Below are positions 25,471 through 36,408 of a stretch of DNA of 64,000 nucleotides, piece after piece; the stretch's first letter is position 1, and the number at the start of each line of letters is the position of its first letter. A model generated the notes under the pieces. That model worked only from the letters and a program-made list of their open reading frames with translations. It was not told the DNA's origin and searched no databases. The DNA lies in assembly GCF_035989245.1 (NCBI RefSeq), contig NZ_JAYMFF010000009.1:1-64000 (forward strand), written 5' to 3'. Made by a program: the position numbers and the translations under genes. The DNA is from Adlercreutzia wanghongyangiae (GTDB taxonomy: Bacteria; Actinomycetota; Coriobacteriia; Coriobacteriales; Eggerthellaceae).

Positions 25471-26748
25471 TTGAGTGCGACCGCTACTAAGGAGAAGATG
25501 AGCATCCGCCATCTTCTCGTCGTGCTGACCGGCATCATGATCACGTTTGGATGCTCGGCGCTGTGCTTCTCCACCTGGGGTATGTTCCAGCCCGTCGTGG
25601 CCGAGAGCCTGGGGGTTCCCACCACGGCCTTCGCCATGTACGTTACGGTGATGTACCTCACCATGACCGTGGCCTCGCCCTTCGCGGGCAAGCTGCTGCA
25701 GAGCATGGACATCCGCATCCTGCTGTCCGTGTCCGTGGCCCTCGTCGGCTGCGCCTTCCTGCTCATGAGCTTCTCGAACACCATCGTGCTGTTCTACGTT
25801 GCCGCCGTGATGCTCGGCCTCGGTGAGATCACCATCCTGTGGCTGGCCATCCCCACGCTCATCAACCGCTGGTTCGTCGAGCGCGCCGGCTTCTTCATCG
25901 GCCTGTGCATGGCCTTCACCGGCATCGGCGGCGCCATCTGGAACGCGGTGTTCACGGCGCTCATCACCAACGGCTTCGACTTCCACACCCTGTACCTCAT
26001 CTGGGGTGTCATCGCCCTGGTGACCGGCCTGCCCTTCACCCTGTTCTGCGTGCGCAACTCTCCCGAGGATTGCGGCCTGGCTCCTTACGGCGCCTCCATG
26101 CAGACCTCGGCTGACGGTGCCACGGCTGCCAAGCCCTCCGGCCTGTCCGCCAAGTTCGTCATGAAGACCCCCATGTTCTACGCCATCTGCGTGTTCGCCG
26201 GTCTGATCAACATCGCCATCCTCATCGCCATGCAGTTCCCCACCTACACCAAGTCGCTGACCGACGTGGCCTTCGACGTGGTGGTCGTGGGCGGCGTGAT
26301 GTCCACCGTCATGATGGTGGGCCAGGCCATCTTCAAGGTGGTGCTGGGCGCTGCCGCCGACAAGAACGCCAAGGGCGCTCTGATCTTCGCCTTCACCGCT
26401 GGCGTTGTGGGCATCCTGCTGTGCTGGCTGTGCACCTTCTCCGACATGCTGATGTACGTGGGCGCCTTCATCTTCGGCGGCTGCTACGCCACCGCCGTGG
26501 TGCTCGTGCCGGTTGTGTGCCGCCAGTCCTTCGGCACCCGCGAGTACTCGGTCATCTACTCCCGCGTGTCTACGGTGTTCAACCTCATCGCCGCCTTCGC
26601 CGCTATGATCTGGGCTTGGATCGGCTCCTCCTTCGGCTTCACCGTGGCCTTCATCGTGGCTCTCGCCATGCTGGTGGTCATCCTGCTGCTCGGCTTCTAC
26701 ATCTTCGGCCAGGCTGCCAAGTACAAGAAGGATTGGACCACGGAGTAA
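25471..26748 (+). CDS. MFS transporter, OFA (oxalate/formate antiporter)-like
   Basis: The 425-aa inner-membrane protein has about 12 hydrophobic helices and a central loop near 200-225, typical of the major facilitator superfamily. N-terminal SALCFSTWGMFQPVV and the spacing of helices recall OFA-type carboxylate exchangers. The start is the TTG at 25471, six bases after GAGGAGG; the ATG at 25498 is the alternative, with AAGGAG too close to it. It is monocistronic, with an elaborate promoter region and a terminator, next to a LysR gene. It is a good candidate for uptake or exchange of the acid used by the CoA island. The substrate is unproven. Confidence 0.9.
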   Translation: MSATATKEKMSIRHLLVVLTGIMITFGCSALCFSTWGMFQPVVAESLGVPTTAFAMYVTVMYLTMTVASPFAGKLLQSMDIRILLSVSVALVGCAFLLMSFSNTIVLFYVAAVMLGLGEITILWLAIPTLINRWFVERAGFFIGLCMAFTGIGGAIWNAVFTALITNGFDFHTLYLIWGVIALVTGLPFTLFCVRNSPEDCGLAPYGASMQTSADGATAAKPSGLSAKFVMKTPMFYAICVFAGLINIAILIAMQFPTYTKSLTDVAFDVVVVGGVMSTVMMVGQAIFKVVLGAAADKNAKGALIFAFTAGVVGILLCWLCTFSDMLMYVGAFIFGGCYATAVVLVPVVCRQSFGTREYSVIYSRVSTVFNLIAAFAAMIWAWIGSSFGFTVAFIVALAMLVVILLLGFYIFGQAAKYKKDWTTE

Positions 26749-26781
26749 GCTCCAACAGTCTGCTCTATATCACGAACGGAA

Positions 26782-26808
26782 AGCGGGGAGTGCGAACTCC
26801 CCGCTTTT
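26782..26808 (+). terminator. Terminator after the MFS gene
   Basis: AGCGGGGAGT pairs with ACTCCCCGCT around a GCGA loop, with flanking A and T runs. Confidence 0.88.
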
Positions 26809-26961
26809 CCAGATATAGGAAATACCAATTTCCAAGCAACGTGAAAATGGGCTAGCATCAAGGGAAACGACCATCGCATGCTACCCTTCCGCGTATACTG
26901 CACTGTCTCGATCACGTGAAGAGAAATGCCCGCCGCGCCTCGCGCCTTTCAAGGGGGAACT

Positions 26962-27876
26962 ATGAACCTGTCCCAGTTGAACTACTTCAAGAAATTGGCC
27001 GAGGTTTTGCACTACACCCGCGCTGCCCAGGAGCTGTTCATCACCCAGCCCACCTTGTCGGGGGCCATTTCCTCGCTGGAGAAGGAGCTGGGCGCGCCGC
27101 TGTTCGAGCGCAACGGGCGGTCGGTGATGCTGACGCCCTACGGCGAGGTGTTCTACGAGCACGTGTGCCTGGCCCTGCGCGCCATCGACGACGGCGTGGC
27201 GGCGGTGTCGGCCCGGTCGAGCGCATCGTTCGGCACCGTGAACCTCGGCACTACGTTCACCACGCAGGATCATTACCTTCCCACGCTCATCAAGAGCTTC
27301 GAGGAGGCCTTCGACAAGCGCGTGGTGGTGAAGGTGTCCCAGGGTTTCACCAACTACCTTACCGAGGCCCTGCATCGCGGCACGCTGGACGTGGCCTTCT
27401 GCGGGAAGCGCGACAACGAGACCGACATCGAGTACTTTCCGGTGAAGTACTGCGAGCTGGCCCTGTACGTGCGCGAGGACCATCCCCTGGCCCAGGAGGA
27501 GTCGGTGCCCTTCGCCACCTTGAACGACGTGGAGCTGCACACCTACCGCCGCGGCACCCCTATCGGCAACCGCGTTTCGAAGATGCTGGAGGAAGCCGAC
27601 GTGATCGGCGCCAACCTGAACTACGACGACGATGTGTCCATGGGCTCGTTTCTGTCCTACAACGGCGGTAATGCCGGCGCGCTGATGTTGGATTCCCTGG
27701 GAGCCCAGCTGTTCAGCAACTTGCGCCAGGTGCGCGTGGAGGGCATCCCCGACCGTTTCTACACGGTGTACCTGGCCTGCCACAAGAAGCACGTCCATTC
27801 GCGGGCCGTGTCCGATTTCATCGACTTCGTGAAGGCCTATCCGGGCAACGACCCCGCCGTTCCGGAGGCGGAATAG
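26962..27876 (+). CDS. LysR family transcriptional regulator
   Basis: The 304-aa protein has the LysR winged helix-turn-helix at 1-60 (LNYFKKLAEVLHYTRAAQEL, then ITQPTLSGAISSLEKELG) and a periplasmic-binding-protein-like effector domain at about 90-295. The start is the ATG at 26962, preceded by AAGGGGGAA; an in-frame ATG at 26926 has no site. It is codirectional with, and downstream of, the MFS gene but separated by a terminator. It is a candidate regulator of the CoA island, including the inverted repeats found before the crotonase and MFS genes. That link is inference. Confidence 0.93.
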   Translation: MNLSQLNYFKKLAEVLHYTRAAQELFITQPTLSGAISSLEKELGAPLFERNGRSVMLTPYGEVFYEHVCLALRAIDDGVAAVSARSSASFGTVNLGTTFTTQDHYLPTLIKSFEEAFDKRVVVKVSQGFTNYLTEALHRGTLDVAFCGKRDNETDIEYFPVKYCELALYVREDHPLAQEESVPFATLNDVELHTYRRGTPIGNRVSKMLEEADVIGANLNYDDDVSMGSFLSYNGGNAGALMLDSLGAQLFSNLRQVRVEGIPDRFYTVYLACHKKHVHSRAVSDFIDFVKAYPGNDPAVPEAE

Positions 27877-27928
27877 GGCTCCGCCAGCGGCAGTTTTGGG
27901 CCTTGAGTGGGGAAATTGCGGGTGAGGC

Positions 27929-27957
27929 TGGTCAACAGCGCCCGCGTATGGTATAAA
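27929..27957 (+). promoter_or_regulatory. Promoter of the rimP-nusA-infB operon
   Basis: TGGTCA (27929-27934) and TATAAA (27952-27957) are spaced by 17 bp. Transcription would start near 27964, giving a leader of about 130 nt before rimP. Confidence 0.65.
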
Positions 27958-27963
27958 TTGACC

Positions 27964-28030
27964 ACTGCGCAAAGAGCCGCGCAGACATACTTTCGCGTTC
28001 GAGAAAGTGGGCATGTCCCGCTTTCTTTTT
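27964..28030 (+). ncRNA. Leader RNA with hairpin and intrinsic terminator (attenuator or small RNA)
   Basis: Downstream of the promoter, CTGCGC (27965-27970) pairs with GCGCAG (27979-27984). A terminator hairpin follows, GAAAGTGGG with CCCGCTTTC (28003-28025, one G-U pair), with a T5 run at 28026-28030, all before rimP. Premature termination would yield an RNA of about 67 nt. Confidence 0.5.
28003..28030 (+). terminator. Intrinsic terminator in the rimP leader
   Basis: A 9-bp stem with a CATGT loop is followed by TTTTT. It sits between the operon promoter and rimP, so full operon expression requires read-through or antitermination, or another promoter. Confidence 0.8.
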
Positions 28031-28093
28031 ATGTAGGGGCCTAAAGCCCGCGCGGAAGATACGAAAAGGACGACGAGCTTACGAGGAGGTTTT

Positions 28094-28564
28094 GTGCTGA
28101 CGGGCAAGGAAAAGAGCCTGCTTGAGGCCATGGAGCCCCGTGCCGCCTCCGAGGGGGTGGAGATCGTCACCGTGGAGATCGTGGGCTCGAAGAAGGCACC
28201 CACCATCCGCGTGTACATCGACGCGCCCGGCGGCGTCAGCTTCGACGAGCTGGCGCGCACCCAGGCCTGGGTGGGGGAGATGATGGACGAGATGGACCCC
28301 TTCCCCGGCGCCTACATGCTGGAGGTGTCGTCGCCCGGTATCGACCGGCCTCTGCGCACCCCCGAGCACTTCCAACGCGCGGCGGGCGAGACGGCCGTGG
28401 TGAAGACCCGCGGGCCCGTGGAGGGCCGCAGCTCGTTCACCGGCACGCTGACCGGCTTCTCCGACGGCGCGGTGCTGCTGGAGGTGGACGGAAGCCCCGT
28501 GGCGATTCCGTACGATCAGATAAAGAAGGCCCGCGTCAAGGGCACCGTTGATTTCAGCTCCTAG
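28094..28564 (+). CDS. rimP: Ribosome maturation factor RimP
   Basis: RimP aids assembly of the 30S subunit. The 156-aa protein shows the family core: VEIVTVEIVGSKKAPTIRVY near 17, DPFPGAYMLEVSSPGIDRPL near 70 and a C-terminal SH3-like barrel ending with PYDQIKKARV. The start is a GTG, four bases after GAGGAGGT. It is the first gene of the rimP-nusA-ylxR-infB-rbfA-nrnA-truB-ribF operon, the usual bacterial order, with nusA 18 bp downstream. Confidence 0.95.
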   Translation: MLTGKEKSLLEAMEPRAASEGVEIVTVEIVGSKKAPTIRVYIDAPGGVSFDELARTQAWVGEMMDEMDPFPGAYMLEVSSPGIDRPLRTPEHFQRAAGETAVVKTRGPVEGRSSFTGTLTGFSDGAVLLEVDGSPVAIPYDQIKKARVKGTVDFSS

Positions 28565-28582
28565 GGAAAGGACAGAGGAAAA

Positions 28583-29779
28583 GTGGCAAGTTCAGAGTTG
28601 ATCGAGGCATTGCAGGCGCTGGCCCATGAGCGCAAGATCGACGAGTTCTACCTCATCGAGCGCTTGGAGCAGTCGCTGGCGAAGAGCTACGAGCGTATCC
28701 TGGATCTGGAGTGGGATGCCCGCGTGACCATCGATCGCCAGACGGGCAAGATCTACGTGTACGAGCTGGTGCCCGTGGGCGAGCCCGACGAGGAGACCGG
28801 CGAGTACAGCGAGTTCGAGGAGCGCGATGTGACCCCCGACGATGTGAGCCGCATCGCCGCGCAGAACGCCAAGGGCGTCATTTCCTCGCTGGTGCGCGAG
28901 GCCGGTCGCCAGTCCATCTACGAGGAGTTCGCCGGACGCGTGGGCGATCTGGTGACGGGCACGGTGCTGCAGGGCACGCCCGACTTCACCATCATCAAGA
29001 TTCGCGACGGCGTGGAGGCCGAGCTGCCCCATTACGATGCCAAGCGCAACCCCAACGAGCGCAACGAGCGTCCCGCCGGCGAGCACTACCGCCATAACCA
29101 GCGCCTGAAGGTGCTGATCATCGAGGTGCGCGATCCGAACGCCGACACCCCGCGCGCCCGCGGCGAGCAGGCCCGTCCCGCCATCGTGGTGTCGCGCACC
29201 CATCCCGACCTCATCCGCCGCCTCTTCGAGATCGAGGTGCCGGAGATCTACGAGGGCGTGGTGGAGATCAAGTCGGTGGCCCGCGAGCCCGGCGCCCGTT
29301 CCAAGGTGGCCGTGTTCTCCCGCGAGTCGAATCTGGATCCGGTGGGTGCCTGCGTGGGCCCGAAGGGCAGCCGCGTGCGCATGGTGGTGGAAGAGCTGCG
29401 CAACGAGCGCGTGGACGTGATCCAGTGGAGCGCGGACCCGGCGGTGTACGTGGCCAACGCCCTGTCGCCGGCGAAGGTGAACCGCGTCAGCATCGACGAG
29501 GAGAACAACTACGCCACGGTGATCGTGCCCGACGACCAGCTGTCGCTGGCCATCGGCAAGGAGGGCCAGAACGCGCGTCTGGCGGCCCGCCTGACCGGTT
29601 GGCACATCGACATCAAGCCGGTCAGCTACGAGGGCGCCTCGCTGGTTGACGACGACCTCATCGACGAGGTGGAGGACGACGGCGACTTCTGCGTGTTCGT
29701 CGGCGAGGACGGCACGCGTTGCCGTAACCACGCCCGTCCGGGCAGCCAGTACTGCGGCGTCCATGCTGCCGAGGAATAA
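28583..29779 (+). CDS. nusA: Transcription termination/antitermination protein NusA with a Cys-rich C-terminal tail
   Basis: NusA binds RNA polymerase and nascent RNA to control pausing, termination and antitermination. The 398-aa protein has the N-terminal polymerase-binding domain (1-125), an S1 domain (about 130-200) and two KH domains with VGACVGPKGSRVRMV near 253 and LAIGKEGQNARLA near 322. After an acidic linker, the tail has Cys370, Cys380, Cys391 and His394 in a CCCH zinc-site-like arrangement that typical NusA proteins lack. The start is a GTG. The next gene, ylxR, starts 28 bp later. Confidence 0.95.
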   Translation: MASSELIEALQALAHERKIDEFYLIERLEQSLAKSYERILDLEWDARVTIDRQTGKIYVYELVPVGEPDEETGEYSEFEERDVTPDDVSRIAAQNAKGVISSLVREAGRQSIYEEFAGRVGDLVTGTVLQGTPDFTIIKIRDGVEAELPHYDAKRNPNERNERPAGEHYRHNQRLKVLIIEVRDPNADTPRARGEQARPAIVVSRTHPDLIRRLFEIEVPEIYEGVVEIKSVAREPGARSKVAVFSRESNLDPVGACVGPKGSRVRMVVEELRNERVDVIQWSADPAVYVANALSPAKVNRVSIDEENNYATVIVPDDQLSLAIGKEGQNARLAARLTGWHIDIKPVSYEGASLVDDDLIDEVEDDGDFCVFVGEDGTRCRNHARPGSQYCGVHAAEE

Positions 29780-29807
29780 GACGAGTCGCGAGAAAGCAGC
29801 ACGACCG

Positions 29808-30098
29808 ATGCCCGAGCAGCAGACAACGAAACGCCAGCGCACCTGCATCGGGTGCGGCGGCACCCAGACCAAGGGCGGCCTGCGGCGCATCGTGCGCACC
29901 GCCGAGGGCGCCGTGTTCGACCCCACGGGCCGCAGGGCGGGCCGCGGGGCCTATGTCTGCTCGAGCGCGTGCCTCGCCGCGGCAGGTAAATCTAAGAAAC
30001 TTGAGCGCGCCCTGCGCTGCAAGGTGAGCGACCGGGATTACGAGCGGCTTGCGCGCGAGATAGCTCTCGTGGAGGCACCGGGAAAGAATGAGGAGTGA
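29808..30098 (+). CDS. ylxR: YlxR family RNA-binding protein (DUF448)
   Basis: The 96-aa basic protein has RTCIGCGGTQTKGGLRRIVR at its start, then GRRAGRGAYVCSSACL near 42, the two diagnostic YlxR segments. YlxR binds RNA, and in some bacteria it has been reported as an RNase P modulator. The ATG at 29808 is the chosen start, with a weak purine-rich stretch before it; an in-frame ATG at 29763 would overlap nusA. The position between nusA and infB is the classical one. Confidence 0.92.
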   Translation: MPEQQTTKRQRTCIGCGGTQTKGGLRRIVRTAEGAVFDPTGRRAGRGAYVCSSACLAAAGKSKKLERALRCKVSDRDYERLAREIALVEAPGKNEE

Positions 30099-30101
30099 TT
30101 T

Positions 30102-32846
<2,745 letters not shown>

Positions 32847-32866
32847 CGCCGGCCCGGCGACGGCCA

Positions 32867-32962
32867 GGGGGCATACCTCCATGCTCAGACAGTCCTCGCT
32901 CGGCGGGAATGTCCACTGGACATTCCCGTTCGCTGCGGAACTGCGCGTGGAGGCACACCCCC
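32867..32962. repeat. Structured dispersed element, copy 2 (infB-rbfA gap)
   Basis: It has the same loops as copy 1 (CTCAGACAGTCCTCGCT on the left, GCGGAACT on the right). The inner perfect 10-bp stem differs (GGGAATGTCC with GGACATTCCC, 32905-32914 and 32918-32927), and so does the outer stem (GGGGGCATACCTCCA with TGGAGGCACACCCCC, 12 of 15 paired). It lies inside the translation operon. Confidence 0.7.
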
Positions 32963-33074
32963 TGTCCGCCGCCTACTCTTACAATTTCGCTTATATCGCG
33001 GCGTTGATGGCCGCGAAAATTGAAGTTTCCCTATACTGAAACTATCTATCAGCCTCGATTGAGGAGATGGCGTT

Positions 33075-33464
33075 ATGAAACAGAGCGCATCTAACCGCAA
33101 GGTGAACGAGCAGGCCCGCGAGGTCATCGCGGGCATCCTCCTGTTCGACGTGTCCGATCCGCGCCTGCACTTGGTGACGATCACCGGCTGCGAGGTCAGC
33201 TACGACCGTTCGGCCTGCAACGTGTACTACACCACCGACCCGGAGCGCTATCCAGAGGTGCAGGCCGCCTTCGAGCAGGCTGCCGGGCACATCCGCTCGC
33301 TCATGGCCAAGAAGCTGTCGTGGCGTGTGGCCCCCGAGCTGCGTTTCCATCGCGACAAGTCGGTGGATCAGGCCGAGGCTATCGGCCAGGCATTGGCCTC
33401 TGAGCGCGAGCATCAGCAGCAGCGCATCGTGGAAGACACCATCGGCACCGATACGGAGTTCTAG
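33075..33464 (+). CDS. rbfA: 30S ribosome-binding factor A
   Basis: RbfA is a cold-shock-linked factor that helps mature the 16S rRNA 5' end. The 129-aa protein has the KH-like fold markers NEQAREVIAGIL near 12, DPRLHLVTITGCEVS near 29 and the C-terminal PELRFHRDKSVDQAE near 89. A GAGGAGATGGCGTT stretch precedes the ATG. It follows infB after 228 bp that contain the structured repeat. TATACT near 33033 may give it an internal promoter. The nrnA gene starts 4 bp after its stop. Confidence 0.94.
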   Translation: MKQSASNRKVNEQAREVIAGILLFDVSDPRLHLVTITGCEVSYDRSACNVYYTTDPERYPEVQAAFEQAAGHIRSLMAKKLSWRVAPELRFHRDKSVDQAEAIGQALASEREHQQQRIVEDTIGTDTEF

Positions 33465-33468
33465 TTTC

Positions 33469-34479
33469 ATGGCGGTAACCCCCCAGACCAACACCACCCT
33501 GGTCGCCATCGCCGAGGCGCTGCGCGGCCGCGACCATTTCGTCATCGGCGGTCATGTGAGCCCCGATGGCGACTGCCTGGGCTCGCAACTGGCCCTGGCG
33601 GCCGCTCTGCGTCAGGCGGGGAAGGAGTGCGCCTGCGTGCTGGCTCGCGACGAGGAGCCCCCGCACGACCTGTCCTTCCTGCCCGGCTTCGGCGGCCTCG
33701 TGCCCGCGGCCCGCTACGAGGGGCCCTGCGAGGTGTTCATTGCGGTGGATGTGCCTACCGTCGAGCGCATCGGCGATGCCGCGCGTCTGCAAGAGCAGGC
33801 GTCGCTGACGGTCACCATCGACCATCATGCGGTGTCCGGCGTTATGAGCCAGCTCAGCTACACCGATCCAGATGCGGCTTCCACGTCGCTGCTCATCTGG
33901 GAACTGGCGGCTCTGCTCGGGGCTGAGCGCGACCGTATTGTCGCCACTTGCTGTTACACGGGGTTGATGACCGATACGGGTCGCTTCCAGTACCAAAATA
34001 CCAGCCCCGCTGCTTTCGTCGGCGCGGCCGAGATGGTGGCTGCCGGTGCCGAGCCGCATGTGATTGCGCGGCCTATTTACCAGAGCCGCACGTTGGCCTC
34101 CATTCAGCTGGAGGGCCGCAACGTGGATCACATGGCGATTTCCGAGGACGGCACCGCGGTGCTCTCGTGGCTGTCGCTGGCCGACTTCAGCGCATGCGGC
34201 GCGGTGAAGGCCGACGCCGAGCCCATGGTGGACGTGCTGCGCTGCATCGAGGGCGTGCAGGTGGCCTGCATGCTACGCGAGCAAGAGGGCGAGGTGCGCG
34301 GCAGCTTGCGCGCCAAGGACGCTGTGGACGTGGCGGCCATCGCCCGCGAGTTCGGCGGGGGAGGCCACACGGCTGCCGCAGGTTTTACCTTCCACGGCAC
34401 GCTGGCAGAGGCGGTGGATGCCCTGGCCGCCCGTTTGGGCATTGAGCATCCGTGCCGTCCCGCGGAGGCGGCCCGCTGA
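33469..34479 (+). CDS. nrnA: DHH-family phosphoesterase (NrnA-like oligoribonuclease/pAp phosphatase)
   Basis: The 336-aa protein has the DHH motifs GGHVSPDGDCLGSQ near 26, DVPTVERIGD near 92 and TIDHHAVSGV near 117. A DHHA1 domain follows, with the glycine-rich FGGGGHTAAAGF near 287. Such proteins degrade short RNA (nanoRNA) and dephosphorylate 3'-phosphoadenosine 5'-phosphate. The start is the ATG at 33469, four bases after the rbfA stop. Its TGA overlaps the ATG of truB. The position between rbfA and truB is conserved in many bacteria. Confidence 0.92.
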   Translation: MAVTPQTNTTLVAIAEALRGRDHFVIGGHVSPDGDCLGSQLALAAALRQAGKECACVLARDEEPPHDLSFLPGFGGLVPAARYEGPCEVFIAVDVPTVERIGDAARLQEQASLTVTIDHHAVSGVMSQLSYTDPDAASTSLLIWELAALLGAERDRIVATCCYTGLMTDTGRFQYQNTSPAAFVGAAEMVAAGAEPHVIARPIYQSRTLASIQLEGRNVDHMAISEDGTAVLSWLSLADFSACGAVKADAEPMVDVLRCIEGVQVACMLREQEGEVRGSLRAKDAVDVAAIAREFGGGGHTAAAGFTFHGTLAEAVDALAARLGIEHPCRPAEAAR

Positions 34480-35501
34480 TGGCGAAGAAGCGCGGGACGA
34501 CCGATCTGTCCCTTATCGTGGGGGTGGATAAGCCGTCGGGTATGACCTCCCACGATGTGGTAAATCGGGTGCGGCGCATTTTCGGCGAGCGTCGCGTGGG
34601 GCACACCGGCACGTTGGACCCGCTTGCCTCGGGGGTGCTTCCGGTGTGCATCGGTCCGGCCACGCGGCTGGACCATTACCTGGTAGGCCACGACAAGTCC
34701 TACGTGGTGTCCGTCGTGTTCGGTACCGCCACCGACACCGACGATGCCGAGGGCGCGCCCATCCGCACGGGCGAGGTGCCCGACGAGGTGTTCGACCCCT
34801 TTTTCGCCAGCACCTTCGTGGCGAGCCTGGTGGGGAAGTCGAAGCAGCTGCCGCCGGTGTACTCGGCCATCAAGGTGGGCGGCAAGAAGGCCTGCGACGA
34901 GGCCCGCGCCGGTCGCGTGATCGATTTGAAACCACGCGACATCGAGGTGTTCTCCGCCGAGCTTCTGGGCATTTGGGGCGCCGACGGCACCGAGCCGGCC
35001 CGTTGGGACGTGGCCTTCGCTGTGTCGGCCGGCACCTACATCCGCTCGCTTGCCCGCGATATGGGAAACACGCTGGGATGCCCCGCCCATGTGGGCGCGC
35101 TTCGCCGCACGGCGGTGGGATCCGTTGCGCTGGACGAGTGCGTGAGCCTGGAAACCCTGGAAGACATCGGGCAGCGCGCGGCCTTGGACCCGCTACGGGC
35201 GCTCGGATGCCGCTTCGCCTATCTGGACGACGCGGCCGCTGCCCGGGTGCGCAACGGCGCCTTCCTGGATGCCGCCTCGCTTTCCCTGTGCGAGCGCCGG
35301 GCCGCGTCGGCCGTATCCGAGCTGTGCGCGTGCACCGCTGGCGTGCGCGAGAGCTGCGAGCCGCCGAGCGATGGCGAGACCGTCGCCTTGGTGTATGATA
35401 ATCGCGTCATCGCCCTGTACGAGTACCGTGTCTCCCGCGGGCAGTTCGCCCCGCGGTGCGTGTTCCCGATTGGAGTCATCCGTGGCTATAGTGATCTCTA
35501 A
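34479..35501 (+). CDS. truB: tRNA pseudouridine(55) synthase
   Basis: TruB makes pseudouridine 55 in the T-arm of tRNAs. The 340-aa protein contains the catalytic segment GHTGTLDPLASGVLP near 46, whose Asp is the nucleophile, then QLPPVYSAIKVGGKKA near 123 and AGTYIRSLARDMG near 184. The ATG overlaps the nrnA stop by one base (TGATG), with GCGGAGGCGG before it. The C-terminal PUA-like part is longer than in E. coli. The ribF start lies inside its end. Confidence 0.95.
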   Translation: MAKKRGTTDLSLIVGVDKPSGMTSHDVVNRVRRIFGERRVGHTGTLDPLASGVLPVCIGPATRLDHYLVGHDKSYVVSVVFGTATDTDDAEGAPIRTGEVPDEVFDPFFASTFVASLVGKSKQLPPVYSAIKVGGKKACDEARAGRVIDLKPRDIEVFSAELLGIWGADGTEPARWDVAFAVSAGTYIRSLARDMGNTLGCPAHVGALRRTAVGSVALDECVSLETLEDIGQRAALDPLRALGCRFAYLDDAAAARVRNGAFLDAASLSLCERRAASAVSELCACTAGVRESCEPPSDGETVALVYDNRVIALYEYRVSRGQFAPRCVFPIGVIRGYSDL

Positions 35502-36408
35502 GGCCGATCCCGCCTACGACGAGGCTTTTCTGGCCGGCGCCTCCGTGGCTTTCGGCGTGTTCGACGGCGTGCACGAGGGCCACCGCTTTATCATCGGCGA
35601 GGCCGCGAACACGGCCCGCGAGGAAGGCTCCCGCAGCGCCGTGATCACCTTCGACATCGATCCCGATGAGATATTCGCCCCCGATCGCCTGAAAAAGCTG
35701 ATGAGCAACGAGGCCCGCATCGTGAAGCTGGCCGAACTGGACGTGGATGCGGTGGTGGTCCTCCCGTTCTCGCGGGAGTTCGCGGCCCAGAGTCCCGAGG
35801 CCTTCCTGGACGCCTGCTTTGGCGGTGGGGTGCCGAGCCATATCCACATCGGCAGCGACTTTCATTTCGGCCGAAGGGCTGCCGGCAACGTGGAGAGCCT
35901 GCGCGCCTGGGGGGCCGAGCGCGGCATGACGGTGCACGGACACGAGCTTCTAGCCGAGGGGGGCGTGCCGGTGACGGCCACGCGCATCCGCGGCCTGCTC
36001 GGCGAGGGAAAGGTGCGCGAGGCCGACGATCTGCTGGGGCGGCCGTATGCCCTTTCCGGCACGGTGCGCCCGGGTCGCGGCGAGGGCGCCGACTTCGGCT
36101 TCGCCACGGCGAACCTGGAAGTGGAGCCTTTGATGCTGGCCATCGGCGAGGGCGTGTACGCCGCCTACGCCCTGGTGGAGGGCGTGCGCTACAAGGCTGC
36201 CGTGAACGTGGGCGTGCCGGCTACCTTCGCCGATGCCTCCACGGCCAACATCGAGGTGCACATCCTGGATTTCGCCCGCGACATCTACGGGCAGCCCATC
36301 GAGGTCGAGTTCGTGGAGTGGCTGCGCCCCATGCGCGCCTTCGACAGCACCGACGAGCTCATTGCCACTGTCATGGGCAACATCGCCTGGGTGCGGGAGA
36401 ATTTATAG
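35482..36408 (+). CDS. ribF: Bifunctional riboflavin kinase/FAD synthetase
   Basis: RibF converts riboflavin to FMN and then FAD, a key need for a strain so rich in flavoenzymes. The 308-aa protein has an N-terminal FAD-synthetase domain (FGVFDGVHEGHRF near 21, PVTATRIRGLL near 164). A C-terminal flavokinase domain follows (LSGTVRPGRGEGADFGFATANL near 190, NVGVPATF near 240). The chosen start is the GTG at 35482, six bases after GGAG, overlapping truB by 20 bp. It is the last gene of the operon; no clear terminator follows, only the repeat-rich gap. Confidence 0.94.
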   Translation: MAIVISKADPAYDEAFLAGASVAFGVFDGVHEGHRFIIGEAANTAREEGSRSAVITFDIDPDEIFAPDRLKKLMSNEARIVKLAELDVDAVVVLPFSREFAAQSPEAFLDACFGGGVPSHIHIGSDFHFGRRAAGNVESLRAWGAERGMTVHGHELLAEGGVPVTATRIRGLLGEGKVREADDLLGRPYALSGTVRPGRGEGADFGFATANLEVEPLMLAIGEGVYAAYALVEGVRYKAAVNVGVPATFADASTANIEVHILDFARDIYGQPIEVEFVEWLRPMRAFDSTDELIATVMGNIAWVRENL

